DNA from: Artemia franciscana
Taxonomy: Eukaryota; Arthropoda; Branchiopoda; Anostraca; Artemiidae
Length of the DNA stretch: 64,000 nt
Direction of reading: 5' to 3'
NCBI RefSeq assembly: GCF_032884065.1
Contig: NC_088868.1
Span: 3,556,720-3,620,719, forward strand
Shown: positions 58,843-64,000 of the stretch, piece after piece
Layout: each line of letters begins with the position of its first letter
Numbering within the stretch: the first letter of the stretch is position 1
Translations under genes and position numbers: made by a program
Notes under the pieces: model-generated
The model's input: only the letters and a program-made list of their open reading frames with translations
Told to the model about the DNA's origin: nothing
The model's database searches: none

Positions 58843-59851
58843 AACGATTCAGGTTTAGAATCAACTAAGGGTGAGTTTGGTACACAAAATTGTTTCCTGA
58901 ATAATCTTGACCTTAAACTGGACATTAGAAAATTTACAGACAAAAAGAGTTTTAATACAGAGGATAATGAAGAAGCTAAGAAAAGACAGTATTTCGAAGA
59001 TGGTGAGATTCAGTATGTAGTGTTGCTTACAAGTGCTAATTTCGACACTCAACGGTTAGAGGAAGCAAACTTCAAATTCAAAGAGGATGCACCTTTAGGT
59101 ATTATAGATATTTTTGATTTGTCGTCAGGAAGACCCAAGAAACATAACTATAAAGACTATAAACAACTTAATGTGATAAGTGATAAACTAAAACGAGTCA
59201 ATTGCAAAAGATTTCTGAATTTGAAAGTAAAAAAAACACCCAAGTTCAACAGTATCCGAACAAGAAAACGAAATGAATGCCTTTTTCAATCGGTTACTTT
59301 TTGTAATTAATCAACCTAAAGCAGATTTTTTAGAGTTGGAACTTTGTGGTCTAAATCAGCAAGAAATATTCAAAGGTACTCCTTTCAATGAAATACTTGG
59401 TACTTCATTTAAACATTATCGATAAAATCTAGAAAAAGGCCAATTTAAAAAAGGGGGTCGTCCTTCTGGTTGGATTGATGGGGGAAATGCCGCAATTCAC
59501 TTCAAAGAATTGGAATACAAAATCCGCACGTCCGTAATAGTAGCTAGCATGACTATAATGCATGACAAACAAACCCTTTTGTATAGTTCATTTGAAAACT
59601 TACATGTATTAACTGGACTAGATCGATTTTTAGATGATGTTAATGGATCTGTATTGCATCTACAAACTTTAGAACAAAATTTCGCATCTACAAACTTTAT
59701 TAGTAGCATAAAACTTTTGCAGTACTTTAACACCAGAAGCGACTATAGTTTAGATAAAAGTAATAGAATTTCCGTAGCCCTGGAAGAAGTTTTACAAAGT
59801 GAACATAAAAAAGCTGTACTAAACACATTCAAGGGTTCAGCCTCAAGCTGA
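58843..59851 (+). pseudogene. Broken coding remnant of unknown family
   Basis: Three linked open stretches on the plus strand. Frame 1, 58843-59310: GEFGTQNCFLNNLDLKLDIR, then FEDGEIQYVVLLTSANFD and APLGIIDIFDLSSGRPKKHN. A change of frame near 59270 leads to NAFFNRLLFVINQPKADFLE and LELCGLNQQEIFKGTPFNEI, stopped by TAA at 59423. The same frame then continues with FKKGGRPSGWIDGGNAAIHF, YKIRTSVIVASMTIMHDKQT and LTGLDRFLDDVNGSVLHLQ, and ends at 59851. Composition is clearly coding-like. I do not recognise the family. It begins directly after a family A element. It is either a pseudogene with one shift and one stop, or an ORF with sequencing errors. Confidence 0.55.
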
Positions 59852-60671
59852 TTGATAATAGAATGTGATAATCGGTCTTATACTCAAGAAAGTCTACTGG
59901 ATCTATATAATTCCTTATCGTTGCCACAAAGTGGTTTGAACTCGAATCCTTGTTTTACGCAGGAGAGTCTCCACCGTACTTTGCACTGAACTATGAAAAC
60001 GTGTAAATGTTAACATACAGTTTATGATGTCCAAGACATATTAATATGTGAATTTTATAGTTATAGTAAAGAACGTGATTCAGGAACAGTAAATATTTTC
60101 GCCGTTCACCTTTACTTATAGATCCTTAAAGAAAATAATGCACTTTAGGTGTGCCCAAGGCATTTACCCCTTCCCCCTAAATTTTGAAAAGTCTTTTCAA
60201 AAGTTTTTAAGTATGACGTGATTTCTGCCAATGGAATTTTGTAGAGCAGTAATGAACTACGTGAATAATTTTGTCACAAAATATAAAGTTTGGGCTTTGT
60301 AAAAATATCCAAGTGATAATTAAATCATTGCAAGTAAATCCCCCCAAAGAAGAGAATAGGGTGTTTCCCTTAGATTCTAGTCAATATGATCGATCATAAA
60401 ACGGGAATATATATAGGGCGAAAAGAAATCGCATAAAAAAACAATAAGAAAGAATTGACAAGTGATAAGAAAATAGAAAGTTAGAAAGTATTTGAGTTAC
60501 TGATATAAGCACTGATTAATTGCACATAAATAATAACATGATACATTAATAAAGTGTCAGCAAGCAAAGCTATTACATGGATGTCAGTGCTATTATCATA
60601 GGCAGCGTAAGTAAAGAGGAATATGGGCACCATGTATTATTTATTTTTTATTATTATTATTCTTTGTTTTT
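59852..60671. other. No gene recognised
   Basis: AT-rich intergenic or intronic DNA. Nothing supported. Confidence 0.4.
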
Positions 60672-60905
60672 TTTAGACCAAGGCATTTCGGTATAGAAGG
60701 AGTTGTCATAGAAACTTTAAAAAGAGCTAATTCAATTGAAAATTGTGAGGGCTAGTACCTTTTTCAATAGTATAGAGTGATTTTAAGGCAAATAGCCTCC
60801 ACCCCACACCAATCATTTCCCGAAGCACATCCAATCAACATTCTGAGATAACCATTTTGTTTAGTGATGTTGAAAGGTCCAAAATTATGTCTTTGATGAT
60901 AATAA
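60672..60905 (+). repeat. Repeat family C, third copy
   Basis: Same order of words as at 7275-8100, ending TTCTGAGATAACCATTTTGT and TATGTCTTTGATGAT. Diverged. Confidence 0.55.
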
Positions 60906-60968
60906 CTGGATGAGAAACTGGATGATGCCTGATTCTCTAAAATTTGTCTCATACTATCCCAAATAAGA

Positions 60969-62876
60969 ACAAGAGCTGAGCTCATATGACACTTGTGACG
61001 AGGCCGGAAGAGCCAAGAGCTCATATGGAATGAGCTCTAGAAAAATTCTAAGAATCAACAGATTGATTTTAAAGGAAAATCAGAGGCTTAATGCAGGTCG
61101 GCATTTAAAACAAGAGATCTGAGTCACGAGGTCCTTCTAAACATCAAAATTCATTAAGATCCGATCACCCACTCGCAAGTTATAAATACCTCATTTTTCT
61201 AATTTGTCCTCTCCCTTCAGCCCCCAAGATGATCGAATCGGGGAAAACGACTTTATCAAGTCAATTTGTGCAGCTCCCTGACACGCCTACAAATTTTCAT
61301 TTTCCTACACAACCAGAAGTACCAAACTCGCCAAAGCACTGAACCCCACCCCTAACTCCCCCAAAGAGAGCAGATCCAGTACGGTTACGTCAATCACGTA
61401 TCTACGACATCTGCTTATTCTACCCACCAAGTTTCATCCTGATTTCTCCACTCTAAACGTTTTCCAAGATTTCCGGTTTCCCCTCCAACTCCCCCCAATG
61501 TCAACAGATTTGGTCGGGATTTGAAATAAGATCTCTGAGACATGAGTTTCTTCTAAATATCAATTTTCATTAAGATCCGGTCACCCGTTCTTAAGTTAAA
61601 ACTACCTCAAATTTTCTAATTTTTCCAAATTAACACTCCCCCCCCCCAGCTCCTCCAAAGAGAACGGATCCGTTCCAATTATGTCAATCACGTATCTATA
61701 ACTTGTACTTATTTTCCCCATCAAGTTTCATCACGATCTCACCACTCTCAACGTTTTCCAAGATTTCCGGTTCCCATAATTTCTGTTCCCCCCTTCAACC
61801 CTCTATGAGCTCGGATCCGATTCAAATTGAAAATGAAGCATCTGCGACATAAGATCCTTCACCCGTTCGCAAGATCCGATCACCCATTCGTAAGATAAAG
61901 ATACCTCAATTTTCAGGTTTTCCAAGAATTCCGGTTCCCCCTTCCAACTTCCCCAATGTCACCGGGTCTGATCGGGATTTAAAATGAGAGCTCTAAAGCA
62001 CAAGATCTTTCTAAATATCAAATTTCACTACGATCTGATCACCCGTTCGTAAGTTTCAAATACCTCGTTTCTTTTAATTTTTTCGAATTACTCCCCCCCC
62101 CAAACTCCACCAAAGAGAGCAGATCCGGTCCGGTTATGTCAGTTACGTATCTTGGACTTGTGCTTATTCTTCCCGTCAAGTTTCATCCTGATCTCTCCGC
62201 TTTAAGTGTTTTCCAAGATTTCCGGTCCCCCCCCCCCCAATGACGCTGGATCCGATCGGGATTTAAAATAAGAGATCTACGTTACGAGGTCCTTCTAAAT
62301 ATGAAATTTCATTAAGATCCGATCACTCCTTCGTAAGCTAAAAATACATCATTTTTTCTAATTTTTCTGAATTAACCCCCCCCCCAACTCCCCCAAACAG
62401 AGCAGATTCGTCCCGGTTATTTCAATCACGTATCTAGGACTTCTGTTTATTTTTACCACCAAGTTTCATCCCGATCCCTCTACTCTAAGCGTTTTCCAAA
62501 ATTTTAGGTCCCCCCTCCAACTCCCCCCAATGTCACCGGATGTGATCGGGATTTAACACAAGAGCTCTGAGATATGATATCCTTCCAGAAATCAAATTTC
62601 ATTAAGACCTCAAAACCCGTTCGTAAGTTAAAAATATTTAATTTTTTCTATTTTTCCGAATTAACCGGCCCCCCCCCCACTCCCCCCCCCCAGATAGTCA
62701 AATCGGGAAAACGCCTTTTTCTAATTTAATCTGGTCCAGTCCCAGATACGCCTGCCAAATTTCATCGTCCTAAATTACTTGGAAGTGCCTAAAGCAGCAA
62801 AACCAGGACAGACAGACCGACAGAATTTGCGACCGCTATATGTCACTTGGTTAATACCAAGTGCCATAAAAAAAAG
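60969..62876 (+). mobile_element. Repeat family A, copy 3
   Basis: Starts ACAAGAGCTGAGCTCATATG and has the inverted pair GAGCTCAT / ATGAGCTC near the start, the same internal units, and the 3' hairpin CACTTGGTTAATACCAAGTG (62844-62863) followed by CCATAAAA. It has the same orientation as the other copies. Confidence 0.78.
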
Positions 62877-63937
62877 AAAATCATAATCTTGTGCTAATTG
62901 TTAAGCAAAGTGGAGTCTATCAAAAGAGCCTACAACATAAATAACACATTCCCTGTGTTGGGAAGGTTTCCAATGAAAGCGAGTAGCATCACAAGGAACT
63001 CCCAAAACAACCAAATTGCCCAAATGATATGTCCTTTGAGCTGATTTTTCAGAAAGTAGGAGTCAACTTTTAGTTTTCTATCACTTATTAGTATCTCTTG
63101 TTCTAATGAGTAAAGAGTTTGTAGAGTCTAGCTCTACAAGTTATGACAAGATAATGTCATAGCTTCAAACGTCAAACGTTAAAACGATGCTTTTGAATCA
63201 ATCCTAAATAGTTTGGCCCCACAAACTAATAAGTTTATAATGGATGAGACAGGGTAATTGTTTAAGGTAAAACATTACCTTAAACTTGCTCTCATGTTTA
63301 ATCTAGGTTACGGATCAAAGTTTCAGTATCCATATTAATAGTTTCACATTGCTGTGTTTTAACCAGTGTGGTCAGTTCTTCGAAAAGTAGGAGGAGTGGT
63401 CAAAAATATATTCTTCATAATTTGGGAGGGGTATTTTCTGTTCCTAAATGAAAAATAACAAAAGCCATTTTTGAATAAAAACCCCAAAAAAGGTTTTTAC
63501 AAAGTATAAAGGGAAGGAGGCTAAAAATCTTGGGAGGGGAGCAAACACCCCCCTCCCTGGTTTGAAACCCCAGTTTACGTCACAAATTGTAACTAAATCT
63601 TTTGACATTATCTAATGTTAACATAGTTTTACAAATAATAGAAGATCTATTGCGAGCAAACATTATCTATAAGATTAACAAAAAACTTACAAATATTACA
63701 AAAATCTTGATTACTTTTCGTACTACTAAAATGATTAAATTATCATTTAGATGTCTCATTTTGCACAAATTGTATTATACGTATCTTATTCATGATTACA
63801 CTTTCCAACTCTCAAAAATAAATCAAAATAATCACCTAATTCCTTAAAACACATCAAAACAGTCAAATGAGGTCCAAGCACAGTCCGAGTGCTTTAAACT
63901 GCGAACGCCTACAGAAATTCACAATGCAAACTCTTAC
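62877..63937. other. No supported gene; intron of the large gene
   Basis: Lies between the edge segment and the next exon. The plus-strand frame at 63602-63847 is AT-rich and without a domain. A short open minus-strand stretch near 63380-63310 is discussed under rejected items. Confidence 0.45.
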
Positions 63938-64000
63938 CGATAGATCCAAACCCTCACTACTCCGTCTGGCTGCAGGGGAAATTCGATCCCTTGGAGTAAG
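63938..64000 (-). CDS. Most upstream visible segment of large nuclear protein gene (runs off the window)
   Basis: On the minus strand the frame is open from the window edge: LTPRDRISPAARRSSEGLDL and S, then the donor TATCG|GTAAGAG at 63938/63937. It ends on a whole codon (phase 0), as the exon at 45047 requires. The sequence is Ser/Arg-rich, like the rest of the protein. An internal acceptor (TTTCCCCTGCAG) could start a 32-bp exon instead. Linkage to the downstream exons crosses the assembly gap and is less sure than the others. Confidence 0.5.

Noticed and set aside
59930-59965. A GAACTCGAATCC stretch resembling a tRNA T-loop
   Set aside because: No matching acceptor stem, D-arm or anticodon arm could be built around it. 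No tRNA or rRNA gene was found in the window.
63310-63390. Minus-strand stretch reading FEELTTLVKTQQCETINMDT with a pyrimidine-rich region before it
   Set aside because: The entry phase (1) does not fit the neighbouring phase-0 segments and the frame stops before a good donor.

Overview
This window is nuclear DNA of an animal, not a prokaryote. It is AT-rich, has spliced exons with canonical GT/AG borders, a degenerate histone H4 gene with a metazoan 3' stem-loop, and is crowded with transposon remnants and lineage-specific repeats. From memory, several interspersed repeats look like families of the brine shrimp Artemia (branchiopod crustacean); I could not run a search, so the genus is an inference. 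Most of the sequence is repeat or featureless intron and intergenic DNA.

The main host gene lies on the minus strand and runs from the right edge (64000) to a stop at 19743. I can follow it by splice sites and matching intron phases through segments at 64000-63938 (phase 0), 45047-44924 (0 in, 1 out), 42213-42141 (1 in, 2 out), 34937-about 34575 (2 in), about 31938-31546 (1 out), 27525-26941 (1 in, 1 out) and 23596-19743 (1 in, stop). It encodes a long, polar, Ser/Thr-Pro- and Lys-rich, probably nuclear protein of at least about 1,800 residues. Its style (a helical LADxxFHEEVANKIN-like motif, basic tracts, many TP motifs, an acidic/aromatic C-terminus) recalls NPAT/Mxc-type proteins, but that is a weak suggestion. 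The last exon carries two opposite one-base homopolymer shifts. A 2.6 kb repeat block sits between the fourth and fifth segments and may interrupt a single exon.

Left part (0-19.7 kb): a 30-bp minisatellite, a truncated hAT transposase, decayed LINE fragments, a degraded duplicated coding remnant, an H4 pseudogene with promoter and 3' stem-loop, a degenerate tandem region (12-13.5 kb), one inverted copy of repeat family B, and much DNA in which I see nothing.

Middle (24-46 kb): introns of the main gene filled with repeat family A (24.3-26.2 kb), a duplicated unit with a Penelope-like tail (29-30.7 kb), family B elements (32-34.6 kb), an 82-bp satellite (35.5-39.1 kb) that is interrupted by a LINE insertion and ends in the same 3' module as family A, CR1/jockey-like and RTE-like LINE fragments, and a PHD-finger ORF that runs into a 100-N scaffold gap (46401-46500).

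Right part (46.5-64 kb): immediately after the gap come near-identical copies of DNA already seen at 29-30.7 kb and 38.4-43.3 kb, joined by a 1.25-kb-arm inverted repeat. This part carries a second, out-of-order copy of one exon of the main gene, so misassembly or a recent rearrangement is likely. Then follow another family B element, two more family A elements, a broken unrecognised coding remnant (58.8-59.9 kb), and at the edge the most upstream visible segment of the main gene.
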